Origin: Calliopum simillimum | Lineage: Eukaryota > Arthropoda > Insecta > Diptera > Lauxaniidae | Direction of reading: 5' to 3' | DNA length: 64,000 bases | NCBI GenBank assembly: GCA_951812925.1 | Contig: OX638368.1 | Span: 112,119,309 to 112,183,308 of the forward strand | In this document: positions 54,431 to 64,000 of the stretch, piece by piece | How positions within the stretch are numbered: the stretch's first letter is position 1 | Layout of the letters: each line of letters begins with the position of its first letter | Notes under the pieces: model-generated | What the model saw: the letters and a program-made list of their open reading frames with translations, nothing else | What the model was told of the DNA's origin: nothing | Database searches by the model: none | Made by a program: the position numbers and the translations under genes

Positions 54431-56300
54431 AAAACCACCATATAGCAAATATCAGGAAAATCGGTTGATTTTTGAAAATTTTGTCTGCCATCTTGGATTC
54501 GCCGTTTTGAATATTGTAAATCGGACCACGAATTCGAGATTAACAACCCAAAAAACCGCTATGCACGAAATTTGGTTCACATTAGTTTATTTTTAAATAA
54601 AGTCCACCATATTAAATTTTTCACAGCCATATTGAGTATGGTAGGCGTCGTGTAGATTTCAGTTGTTTTTCAGACTACTTATGATCTAGCCGATGGAATC
54701 CACCGATTACTGGACCATTTCAATAACTTTTCAAATTCAAATTTTCATATTCCGAAGTTACAGTATTTCGTGACATTAATGCATATATTACAGGAATGGA
54801 GTCGAAATGTGTTTTGCTTAGAGGATTTAAGGCACGAAAGAGCTCTAATTGCATCTCCATTACAAATTACAAAACTACTGTATCATTTTTCAGGCAGTAA
54901 TAAAAATCTTTTCAGCTTATAGATTACAGCTGGCCTCAAAAAGTCTTACATCTTTGGGAAGACCTGAAATGAAACGAATTGTTCGTATCCACTTCAGTTA
55001 ATATCTTTTTTGTAAGCACGCTAGAGGTCTGGGTGCTCCTAAAAATGAGTTTTACAAAAGCTTTTGCTGTGAGATGTAGTTGAAGGAACAGGATATACGG
55101 AAAACCTTCTTTTATACTTAAAATAGTACAAGGTTGCTGGGTACTAAGTATTAAGTATTACATGGGCACAACTTTTGGTCTAAGTAAAACTTTAGTCTAG
55201 CGGAAAGTCCGTCTTTTCTAAGCTTTTATTAATTATTTGCAATTCATACAGATAGAATTTGTGGATATATAGCAAAACTTTTCAAGAAGATAAAAAACTA
55301 ATTCGTAACTTAAAATTATGCAAGCATAAAAAAAAAACACAACCGATGACCTTTACTCGAAAATATCTATCTCAGCGTAAAGAGTAAAAAAATTCAGTTA
55401 GCCAAAAACATGACTATCAAACTTTAGTACAAATACAATGAACGTTATAACTTATTTCTAATAACAGTAACCAGGTAACCAGTACCTGCAACAACAGCGG
55501 CAGCAGCAGTTATTGTACATAGTAACAACAACAGCAACAACAACAAGATCAAATTGCCAGCGTAACTACCACAATTAGCCAAAAACATTTTCAGTGCACA
55601 TTTTTCATGAACTGACGACAACGAGGTCTTAAAGAATTCTTTGTTGCAGTTTTAATGGTTTGTTTCTGGTCATAGTGCTGCTGGTGCTGCCTGTAGCTGC
55701 TGCTGACTTTTACTGTAGCAATAAAAGCGCTTTTTAATATTCTCGTAAAATAAAATTTAACAAGTAATTCGTGAGCGTGGGTGGCAATAGCAACTGCAAA
55801 GTAATGGCAGCAAATAATTTCTCAAGTTGTAAATAATTTTACAACTTTTTTTCTTTAAAATTTGTTTCAAGATTTAAATTTAACGGCTTTTTTGGCAAAA
55901 AAAAATAAAAGTGTTAAGTTATACCCATAATATTGAATATGTCTATAAATTTTAACTTAAAAAAGAAAACACAGACGTTAGAGAGAGATTTAGTCTAGTC
56001 ACTCACTTTAGACACAAATGTGGCATTTTTTAATTTGTTCGACTTAAAAAACTAATTTTTGACGCTTTTTGATAGTTTTTAGTGAATATCTTTAAAGGTG
56101 GATATTTTGCGTACATACTACTTATATAACGACTCTTATTTGATAGCACAAATAATCTAATAGGGCAAAAATTTCTCAAGTAAGCCACTTAAGAAATTAA
56201 ACGTAAAAAAATTTAAAAAAAAAATGTTTTGCTACAAAACTAGTAAACATATTTAACATAGACCAGAGAATAAAATGGTATTTTTCTTTTTTGGATCAAA
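54431..56300. other. Mixed DNA, then unique island
   Basis: 54,470-54,560 (GCCATCTTGGATTCGCCGTT) and 54,610-54,660 look like parts of an interspersed repeat, but I have no second copy here. 55,450-55,830 is a CAG/CAACA island (CAGCGGCAGCAGCAG near 55,496). No gene was seen. Confidence 0.4.
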
Positions 56301-56309
56301 CTTTTTGCT

Positions 56310-57034
56310 TCGATTTGTTCAAAAAATACGTGCGAGTTTTTTCAGAAATTATTGAGATATTTTAAAATTTTCAAAACTTGATCGTAATTAAAAAAAAAAA
56401 AACCAAAAATTCTGAAGAAATTCACACCAATTTTTTAAAGGATTCTAAGCATTTTATAAAAAATTTTAATTTTTTCGTAGATGACTTGGTTTTGAGTAAA
56501 CCTAGCATTTTGCTGACAAACATGAGCTCAACAGCTGAAAACTCAAATTGATAAATAAAAAAAAAAAATTCAAAAATTCTGAAAAAATTCACACGTATTC
56601 TTTGAATAATTCTAAGAATTTTTGTCAATTACACTTTTTTCGTTAGATGCCTTGTTTTTGAGTAAAAAATTGTTTTTTGATCGCGTTATTGAAAATTCTA
56701 AAAAATCGCATTAGTAGCATGTGAATATTATCTGTATCACCAAAAAATATTTATAATTTTTAAACGCCAAAATTTTTATAAAAACATAGTGTTTATTTCT
56801 AAAGCACCCTTTTGCATCCATTTTGTAATGAACAAAAAGTTATGATAAAAAAACAGGCTTTTTTAGCCCAAATGGGCCTTCAGTAAAATCAAAAGTGCTC
56901 CATTGGTTTTTCTCGGAATCAAAAAAAAAAAAAAAAAAAAAATGTTGCAGATTTCGTTTTTAAGAATACTTCTAACTTTTGAGTTGGTTTCGGGATAATT
57001 TGTTTTTGCTTCATACAAAATCGAACCGGTCTAA
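56310..57034 (+). mobile_element. TTTTGAGTAAAAATCG foldback family, right half with intact end
   Basis: CGTAGATGACTTGGTTTTGA, CTAGCATTTTGCTGACAAAC, TTCACACGTATTCTTTG, TTTTTCGTTAGATGCCTTG, GTAAAATCAAAAGTGCTCCA and the terminal GCTTCATACAAAATCGAACC (57,008-57,027) are all present in family order. The mirror half is missing or eroded. Confidence 0.62.
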
Positions 57035-57180
57035 TGTATTCTCATTATCTGAACTGAAGCAGTACATCGTAAATATTTTGATCATTTGAAGCTACATGAT
57101 TTTCGTTTTCTTAACTTAAAAGTTATCAGTTGGTATTTTAACTGTCAACTGACTTTAAATTCAACTTTCTCGTATATTGT

Positions 57181-57200
57181 CAGCCCCACGTTGGGCACCA
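57181..57200 (-). other. tRNA-Lys primer-binding-site-like motif, third copy
   Basis: CAGCCCCACGTTGGGCACCA is, on the minus strand, TGGTGCCCAACGTGGGGCTG, differing by one base from the tRNA-Lys-type primer site. As at 45,623, it lies about 150-400 bp from a right half of the TTTTGAGTAAAAATCG family. No LTR retrotransposon genes were found. Confidence 0.45.
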
Positions 57201-59440
57201 AATTTTTTATTGAAAATTTATTCAAACAATTTTTGTGGTTTTTCGTTTAGGAAATCATTAACTTATTTCATAATATGCAGTAGATTTGAATTCTTTTGAA
57301 GTGTTTTTGTCCAAAATTCGGTTTTGCGCTGCAAATACAATTCAATCTTTTACCTCAAAGGGTGATAACTCAAAAAGTAAAAGTGAAATTGGTATGGTCT
57401 TCAGGTGTTTTTTGATAAATAAGGTAATGGCTATCCGATATCCTTATTAAGATGGAATTACACCTTTTCCTGGAACTAAGCCATAAGCCTGAAAACAGCT
57501 CTTTACGAATTATCAAGCAGCGATACCTCAAAATTCTGCTGGTATATTAGCAATTCTGAGCTTTAAATCAATTAAAGTGTCAAAAAGTACGTAAAAATAC
57601 ATTTATTCATTTTGTTATTTTGCCAATGTTATTCACGTGAATTTTACGCTATACAATAGCAGCCAGCAATTATATTTGAAATTCTTACTGATCACCCAAT
57701 GTGTAAAAAAGTCAAAATGGAAAAATGATGCTAAGTTACATCGGAGCCAAATGCTAAAATGATGAGAAGATCAATAAAAAAAAATGTTTTTCCAAATAGC
57801 AAAAGCAACTCATACGCCATGTCAACCTAAAAAAAAAATGCCAAGAAAATACATTTTTTTGTAATAGTTTTTTAGAAAACTTCTATTCACAAATCTTATA
57901 GCTTAAAATTGACATACAAAATAAATACTTTCTCATACAGCGTTTTCAGCGCACAGTTGTGCTGCGCTTACTAATGAAGCAACATTAACACACCCAACCG
58001 ACAATATAATTAATAACAATTAAATGAAGAACATGACGTCTTAATCTACCAATTTATCAATCAAAATGTGTATTTTTATGTTTCCTGTAAATCATTCGTT
58101 TGTTTTTTTTTTAGCATCCTGTCTGGCCAATAATCTCTGTTGAAAAGTACAATTAAGTCTACTATGCGATAAAGATTAAACTTTTAAAATGCTACTTTCT
58201 ACTTTTCCACAAATAAATATCAGGGTATTTAGCAACATTTAAAAATCAATAATTGAAAGTTCTGCAACATTAACAACACAACAATTAAAACATTTTATAC
58301 AATAACAGCAACAAAACTATTTGTGTTAGTAAAACGTCAAAAGCTTTTTGTTTTGACTTACTTCTTGAAGATTTATGTGTTCTAACAACATCAACAATTG
58401 CTATCAATAAATGATCTATTGAAATAAAAGCATGCAACATGTTGCTGACTGTTCGCGAGATAAAGCAAATCATATAACAAGAATTGATTTTAATTACATT
58501 TGAATGTAGGTTTATTGGTAGTAGCCAGTTGCTACTAGTTATACACCAAAGTTGTGTGGTTTTTTTGCTTTTGCTCAGTTAATTGTGGTCATCAGCAATA
58601 TAATTAGAGAGAGAGAGAAAGACGCGTTGTTTTCCAATTAAATAGTAACAATAAAAAAAAAATTATACAACAGAGAGTGGCAGCTTTATGGCAAAATAAC
58701 AATAATAATTAGAAGGAATTAATGCTGCAAATCAATCATGCAGCATATGCTGCATCATTTTTACAATACTTATATTGATGATGGTGGTGATGTTGTTGTT
58801 GTGTGTGTTGTTGTTATTATTGTTATTATTGTAATTGCTAGTTTTTTCTTTCCTCTTGCTAAACTGTGGATTTTTATTAACATTCATTAGCTAAACGTTC
58901 GAAATTTACCTGGCATACAGATAATGTTTCACTAAAATGAGTATAAGAATGTAGAGTAAAATGATTAAGAAAATATCTAAGGGTTTTGTTAATTTTCAAA
59001 GAGATTAAAATAATTATAGTTTTTTGGCATAAAAAAATTATAAAGATGTCCATGGAAGAAAACCTTTCATCAAAGTATCGACATACAGTGAACAAAGATT
59101 TGCGGAAATCAGCAATAAAGCGAGACCTGTTCTTAGAAATTTATAATGGAGACTCACAAATTAAAAAAAAGGTGGAATGAAATTTTGATTAAACATAAGT
59201 ATATACCTTTACAAAATTTTCGGCGGTGAATATAAATCCAAAGTAAGGCATATTTTCGACATATCCTTGCCTGAAGTTGCAAAAAGCGCTGTTTCATCTT
59301 ATTCAACTACTAAATATTATAATGTTTTATTTCTTACAATTTTTCGATTGGATCCACACTTTCCGAATTAACTTCATTTGAATTAAAGGTGTAAAATTTT
59401 GAAGAGCTTTATGACCATAAACAGTTTTTCGCTGCAAATA
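57201..59440. other. AT-rich DNA, one box, then microsatellite-rich island
   Basis: A variant box, CAACTCATACGCCATGTC, lies near 57,806 on the minus strand. (AG)n is at 58,606-58,619. GATGATGGTGGTGATGTTG and (TTG)/(TTA)n runs occupy 58,777-58,840. Frames at 58,285-58,473 and 58,877-59,180 have no recognised motif. Confidence 0.45.
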
Positions 59441-60010
59441 TAATGAATCAAAATTTTCAATTGCTTAAAAGTGGGCGTGGCACTTTTCCGATTTTATTCT
59501 ATTTTTTTGCCATTATAAGGCATCGATAGTCAATGGCCGTGTACGAAATTTCATCAAAATATCTTTTAGGGTTCACGAGATATGACCAAATTAATTTTAA
59601 AGTTTAGGGCGGAGCCTCTTTATGAGTATCTAAAAATATGCATCATGTTATTTGGCTTTATAAGTATATACGCCACATTTCATTCCTATGCGTCAAACAG
59701 TTTCTGAGATATGTCAAATTTCAATTTTATGGGCGTGGCACCGGCCATTTTCCTAATGAGTGTTATTAAGCTTAGTGCCCTTTATGTATGTAAGTTCCAA
59801 ACTTAATTTCTATGCGTCGAGAAGATTCTGAGACATGTCGAATTTTGTTTTTTGTGGAAGTGGCACCGCCCATTATTTTAGCTTATAACCTTTCCCTGAT
59901 TTATAACAACATACTTTGAAAATTTCACCTAAATCGGTTTAACTTTCTCCACTTGTGTAGAAACTATATCCCAGAATAAAAAATAGGGTAATCGATGTTG
60001 ATTCAAAAGT
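59441..60010 (+). repeat. Ladder of GGGCGTGGCAC modules, second large block
   Basis: GGGCGTGGCAC at 59,472, GGGCGTGGCACCGGCCATTT at 59,731 and GGAAGTGGCACCGCCCATT at 59,856 are joined by CGAAATTTCATCAAAATATC, GTTCACGAGATATGACCAAA and TATGCGTC.A...TTCTGAGA. The modules closely match 15.6-17.4 kb, and ends are not visible. Confidence 0.6.
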
Positions 60011-60074
60011 TATTAACAATATAGTGATGCCGTGCAAGTCTTTTTTCAGTAGTAGTGAAAAACAAGGCATCTTA

Positions 60075-60570
60075 CGATATAAGTGTATGCGGCTCAAAAT
60101 GATTTGAATCATCTAAGGAATACGTGTGAATTTTTTCAGAATTTTCTGAGACATTTTATAATTTTTCAAAAAGTGGTCCGAAAAAAATTCATTATGTTTC
60201 AAAAAATCTCACACTCATTGCTGAAAAAAGAGTTGCACAGTATCACTATATTGTTAGTGACTTCTTAACCACTATCGATTACCCCAATTTTTTTTTTTCA
60301 AGGTATAGTTTCCAGACATGTGGAAATTGCTCAGATATTTTTTATAATTTTCTCATAAGCAAAGAAGTTTCTTAATTTTTATGTGCATTTTTTGTCACAA
60401 ACATTTTTTTCGTTAGATGCCTTGCTTTTGAGTAAAAATCATCTTCCCGACCGCGTTTAAAAACGTAAATAAAATCGATTTTGGGACGCGAATATTATTT
60501 ATAACCCCAAAAACAATTTATAATTTTTAAACGTCAAAAATTTTGTAAGAACATAAACTTCGTTTCAAAA
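60075..60570 (+). repeat. Fragments of TTTTGAGTAAAAATCG foldback family
   Basis: AATACGTGTGAATTTTTTCAG (60,119-60,139), TTTTTTCGTTAGATGCCTTG (60,404 on), CTTTTGAGTAAAAATCATC and AATTTTTAAACGTCAAAAATTTTG keep family order, with an unrelated stretch between. Confidence 0.5.
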
Positions 60571-60798
60571 CCAACCTTGGGTACCTATCAAATCAGCATT
60601 TTTTTATCACCATTCAAAACTTACTAAACTATTTCCATTAGAAGTCATTTCTCGCTGGTAATTTTAACAAACAAAAATTTTGTTAAATTTTGTAATTTTT
60701 TTAAATACGTGATATTGAAGCATTCTAGTACTTCATTATACACATCAAAACTGATCGAGAACATTTGGCAAGTTTATAGCTATATGTCTGTCTAACAG

Positions 60799-61010
60799 AG
60801 CGTATGAGTAACATTTCTTGCTTTATAATACTCATAGCCTTAAACTTAAAATCTGTGATATATTGCTTTCGATGAATGTTAACAACTATTTAGTGCTTAA
60901 TTTTTGTTAAGTTCAAAGTATATAATTAAAAATATAAATTTAGTTGCTGGCCGTTAAATGAAAATGCTTAAGAACGAGCTTAAAAACAATAAGAAAAAAT
61001 TTAAAATTTT
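60799..61010 (+). repeat. Box-bearing unit
   Basis: AGCGTATGAGTAACATT at 60,799 is followed by ~150 bp of AT-rich DNA and TTGCTGGCCGTTAAATG (60,943-60,959), the same box-then-GGCCGTT order as at 40.6 kb. Confidence 0.55.
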
Positions 61011-63440
61011 CCCAACGTCTCGAGGTTAAGAAATTTACAAAAAAATTATACCAACAACTTTTGGCGTAGTTCTACTTTTTATATCTAAACAAATTTCTTT
61101 TATTTTACTGCGTTATGAAGCATTTTTGTTATTTAACAATCTGCCTGACTTTGATCTGCACTTGTAAGATAAGGGTCCGTCTATTTTTTGCGTTACTTTG
61201 GCAAGCAAACAAACAACGTTATTGTATAACTCTCATGTGCTATTAAGTTTTATATGAAAACATATTTTTACCCAGTTGCTCTTGCTTTTGCTGCTGCTGT
61301 GCTGAATGAACTCTGGCTCTTGGTGGTTATGTATTTTTACTACACAAAATTGTTACAATTTAAATTTATTGCATAATCATAGCTGTTAAAATGTTGTTGT
61401 TGTTGTTGTTGGGGAGCGATCCCTGTTGGTAGTAGCATTCAATTGGTCAATTTAGTAGTTGGCGCAGTACAGAGTGCAAGTAAAATTTATATCAGTTATT
61501 GCGGAATTGTTGATTTTGTTTGGTTGGTTTTTCTAATATTTTGTTGCTTAAGTGTACGGAAGTATTTGCTATGCTTTACTATATATCGATGGGGGCAAAG
61601 TGAATGACTGTAATCAAATTAATAGAGTCATTACTGTAATGAAATGTTAGAAAAAGTAATTTCTGTATAAATCAAAAAAAAGGGTCAGCAAGAGCTATGA
61701 AAGTAAAATTGATTAAAATCTTAAGAAAATTTGTACGCGGAGTGATTTAAAGGATTCTGTAGTATAAAATTTATAATATTGCTCATTGATATGTTTGTTC
61801 CAGTTCTTACAATCATATGCGTACAATAAAACTTATGTACTATGACATACAAATAACATGAAGATTTGCTAACAATTTTGCATTTTTTATTGAAGTTTTA
61901 TCTGAAGTATGAGTGATTTTAATTGTCATAACAATTTTTTTTGTAATTTCAGAACTTCATATATTGTTTTGGATGTCGTTTTTAAATTTTATTTCATTAC
62001 AATTGCATTCAACGCAATGCGCGCTGTAAAAAATATTAAACTGAATACTGGCCGTTATTTCATACCAGAAATACATAGCTTTTAAACGTTGTATATTCCG
62101 CATGTTGTATGTAAAAAGCGCCATAATTTCAATTTAATTAGAAATAAATTCCACAATTAAGCATTGAAAAGTATCAGATTATTCTTATTGCTTTAAGCAA
62201 GCAACTCAAATTACCACGGTAATCACTTAAGTCACAAAGTGCAATATCTCGTTTTGCATTGCACCATGCGCTGCAATTTCTGCAGTTACACTTTGTTGTG
62301 TGCGGCTTTAATGCTGTAGGCTGTTAATGCGCCAAAGCGGACACGCCTTCGCTCGCTTGCTTGCTTCCACAATTGTAGCACAAATACAATTACAGTTCGG
62401 CGAGAAGTTAAATTAAGCAACCACATAAATACAAAAATGTAATAATTTTATTTTCATTGCGAACAAAGAGCACAACAAAATGGCAAAATAATATCATGAA
62501 TTTCATATTTAATGGAATCCCATGAGTGCTAATTTATCACCAACATACTACCGCATTCACCACCACAGAGCAACACGTTGTTGATTGCAACCTCACCACT
62601 GTCCATTCCGTGTGCACACACAAATTTTAACGGTTATTCGTTACTTTTGGGTGCAACAGCTGAATTTTGGTCAACCAACAATGCGGTTAGAAATGAAATT
62701 TATATATTGCAAATTTTAGTTCATAGATAAAATTGTAAAAGAAGTAGAAGAAAAGTAGAAAAAGCAAGGCCATACAACAAGCGCATCAGATTTGGTTTTA
62801 GAATTTTAGCATAACTTCATCGAATTTACCACTATAACCACAAAAGTTGCTGAAGCAGCAACAAGTGCAGCATGAAAAAAAAAAGAGGAAAAATGTGAAC
62901 TTCAATCAAATGGAAAATTGCCGACGCTCATGGTGTTGATTACGTTTGTTGTTTTTGTTTTTGATTAACTTGTTATTGTTGTAAAATATGAAATTGTTTT
63001 TTAGATATTTTTTTTTTTTTTTGCCAAAGTAGAGTAGTGCAGCGCTTTTCTAGGGTGTGGCTGTGTTTTTGCTGACTGTTGTCGTCAGCTGTTTATGTTC
63101 AAAGTGTTGATTATTCTGCAGAAATACTTAGCTGCTGAAATTGTTTAGCCGAACAAATATGAAATGTTTATTTAACTGCAAATACACAAACATTTGCTTA
63201 CTTTTGTCTTTGAGTGTTTATTCGAAAAACAAAAGACTTGAGCAACGAACCAGTAATAATTCATATTGTAAATAGTCACTTTGTTTATGCGTTCTCCAGG
63301 AGTTAAAGTAAAGTAAGTAAGAAATGTGGAATTATTTATTTAAATAATAAAAAATTATGTCTTTTTTTAATAAAAACTTGATAATATTTCTTGCTTTTTT
63401 ATAAAGTATCATAAATAACCAAAGAACCATTTTAAAAGAT
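61011..63440. other. Unique DNA with CAG/TTG runs and one weak box
   Basis: (TTG)n lies at 61,392-61,411. AAGTATGAGTGATTTTAATTG at about 61,914 is a weak box followed by ACTGGCCGTTATTTC near 62,047. 62,160-63,300 is a less AT-rich island with CAG words (62,850-62,870). The AAAAGACTTGAGCAACGAAC word lies at about 63,231. No gene was seen. Confidence 0.45.
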
Positions 63441-63460
63441 TTTTGTTATTTGACTTATGG

Positions 63461-63900
63461 GACGTATGAGAAACTTTTTTTTTAAGCATTATAAATTTTG
63501 CATATATTTTATGAATCACGAAATTGCAAGTTTGATGCAATTTGGAACTCAGATGTCTCTGACACTTTCTTTACAGGCAAATATTTTACAATAAAATTAG
63601 TATTTAATTGCTGGCTGCTAGCGGTTATGGCAATTATTGTGCTTTGGAGTGTAAACATTTTTTATAATATTTTCAAAAAAGCAATTTGGGATGTGTAAAT
63701 ATCCAGCTAACATTTAGTTTTAAGTAAATTAACTTTTAAGAAAATATATTTCAAAGGGGTTTGAATTATGAAACGTATGAGATACATTTTGTCAAGCAAA
63801 ACAAATTTTTCTACATTTTATAAGTCATGAAAATGCAAGTTTGATGCAATCTGGAACTCTGATGTCTTTAACACTTTTTCTCATAAGTAGGTAGGGTAAG
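63461..63900 (+). repeat. Tandem box-bearing units, ~311 bp period
   Basis: GGGACGTATGAGAAAC (63,460) and GAAACGTATGAGATAC (63,770) are 311 bp apart. After each come ATAA.TCATGAAA.TGCAAGTTTGATGCAAT, TGGAACTC.GATGTCT and ACACTTT. The first unit also has GCTGGCTGCTAGCGG near 63,610. The array probably continues past the window. Confidence 0.7.
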
Positions 63901-64000
63901 GGAGGGAAATATGGACCACCCATCCTTCTTTTTTATATAAAACCCAAAATACATAAAACAAAACAGTTAATTTTATGTCATCCAGTAAAGGAAACAATTT

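Noticed and set aside
57181..57200. Fragment of a tRNA-Lys gene
   Set aside because: Only the 3' acceptor/T-arm sequence ending in CCA is present. Nuclear tRNA genes do not encode CCA, so a retrotransposon primer-binding site is the better reading.

Overview
This window looks like non-coding nuclear DNA from a fly, probably a non-drosophilid acalyptrate such as a tephritid fruit fly. The organism is inferred from sequence character only. The DNA is very AT-rich, with blocks of CAG/CTG and CAACA runs typical of fly introns and intergenic DNA. It carries a mini-me/DINE-type element with its (TA)n and (GTCY)n proto-microsatellites, two broken mariner transposases and many foldback elements. I found no intact protein-coding gene, rRNA, tRNA or CRISPR array. 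The only recognisable protein remnants belong to transposable elements.

One plus-strand reading would link several weak signals into a single transcription unit. A TATA box and initiator lie near 3,542-3,580. An A-rich, non-coding first exon follows and ends at a GTGAGT donor at 4,044. A zero-length 'ratchet' (recursive) splice site candidate sits at 27,218/27,219. A 35-nt exon at 44,227-44,261 has consensus splice sites and stops in all three frames. On this reading almost the whole window is intronic and the coding exons lie beyond 64,000. This is inference and needs RNA data.

Layout. 1-4 kb: a Helitron-like element, then unique DNA, promoter and exon candidates. 4.3-6.1 kb: tandem ~320-370 bp units ending in the box TGACGTATGAGTAAC. 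6.2-9.2 kb: unique CAG/CAACA-rich DNA. 9.2-12.6 kb: a nest of foldback elements and one long hairpin. 14-17.4 kb: a small MITE, a 1.2 kb palindrome and a ladder of GGGCGTGGCAC modules. 17.4-21.4 kb: two satellite arrays in opposite orientation. 22-24 kb: unique island. 24-26 kb: ~290 bp tandem repeats interrupted by a non-LTR retrotransposon fragment. 26-27.2 kb: island and ratchet candidate. 27.4-31.3 kb: an inverted pair of repeats enclosing a ~20 bp minisatellite. 31.3-35.3 kb: a run of MITEs and a deleted mariner. 37.7-39.0 kb: a mariner with both ends. 41-46 kb: two Helitron-like copies, a foldback carrying an LTR-type primer-binding motif, the small exon candidate and more foldback DNA. 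48.6-51.5 kb: foldback halves, twin MITEs, the mini-me element and another MITE. 52-54.5 kb: a truncated Helitron-like copy and an inverted repeat. 56-61 kb: more foldback and GGGCGTGGCAC DNA. 61-64 kb: unique DNA and box-bearing tandem units.

The most notable points are: (1) the recursive splice candidate; (2) a short conserved box found about 17 times on both strands within otherwise diverged ~300 bp repeats; (3) a ~423 bp family with Helitron termini (5'-TC, a 3' hairpin 11 nt before CTAG, A/T flanks); and (4) the large palindromes, which would form long hairpin RNAs if transcribed.
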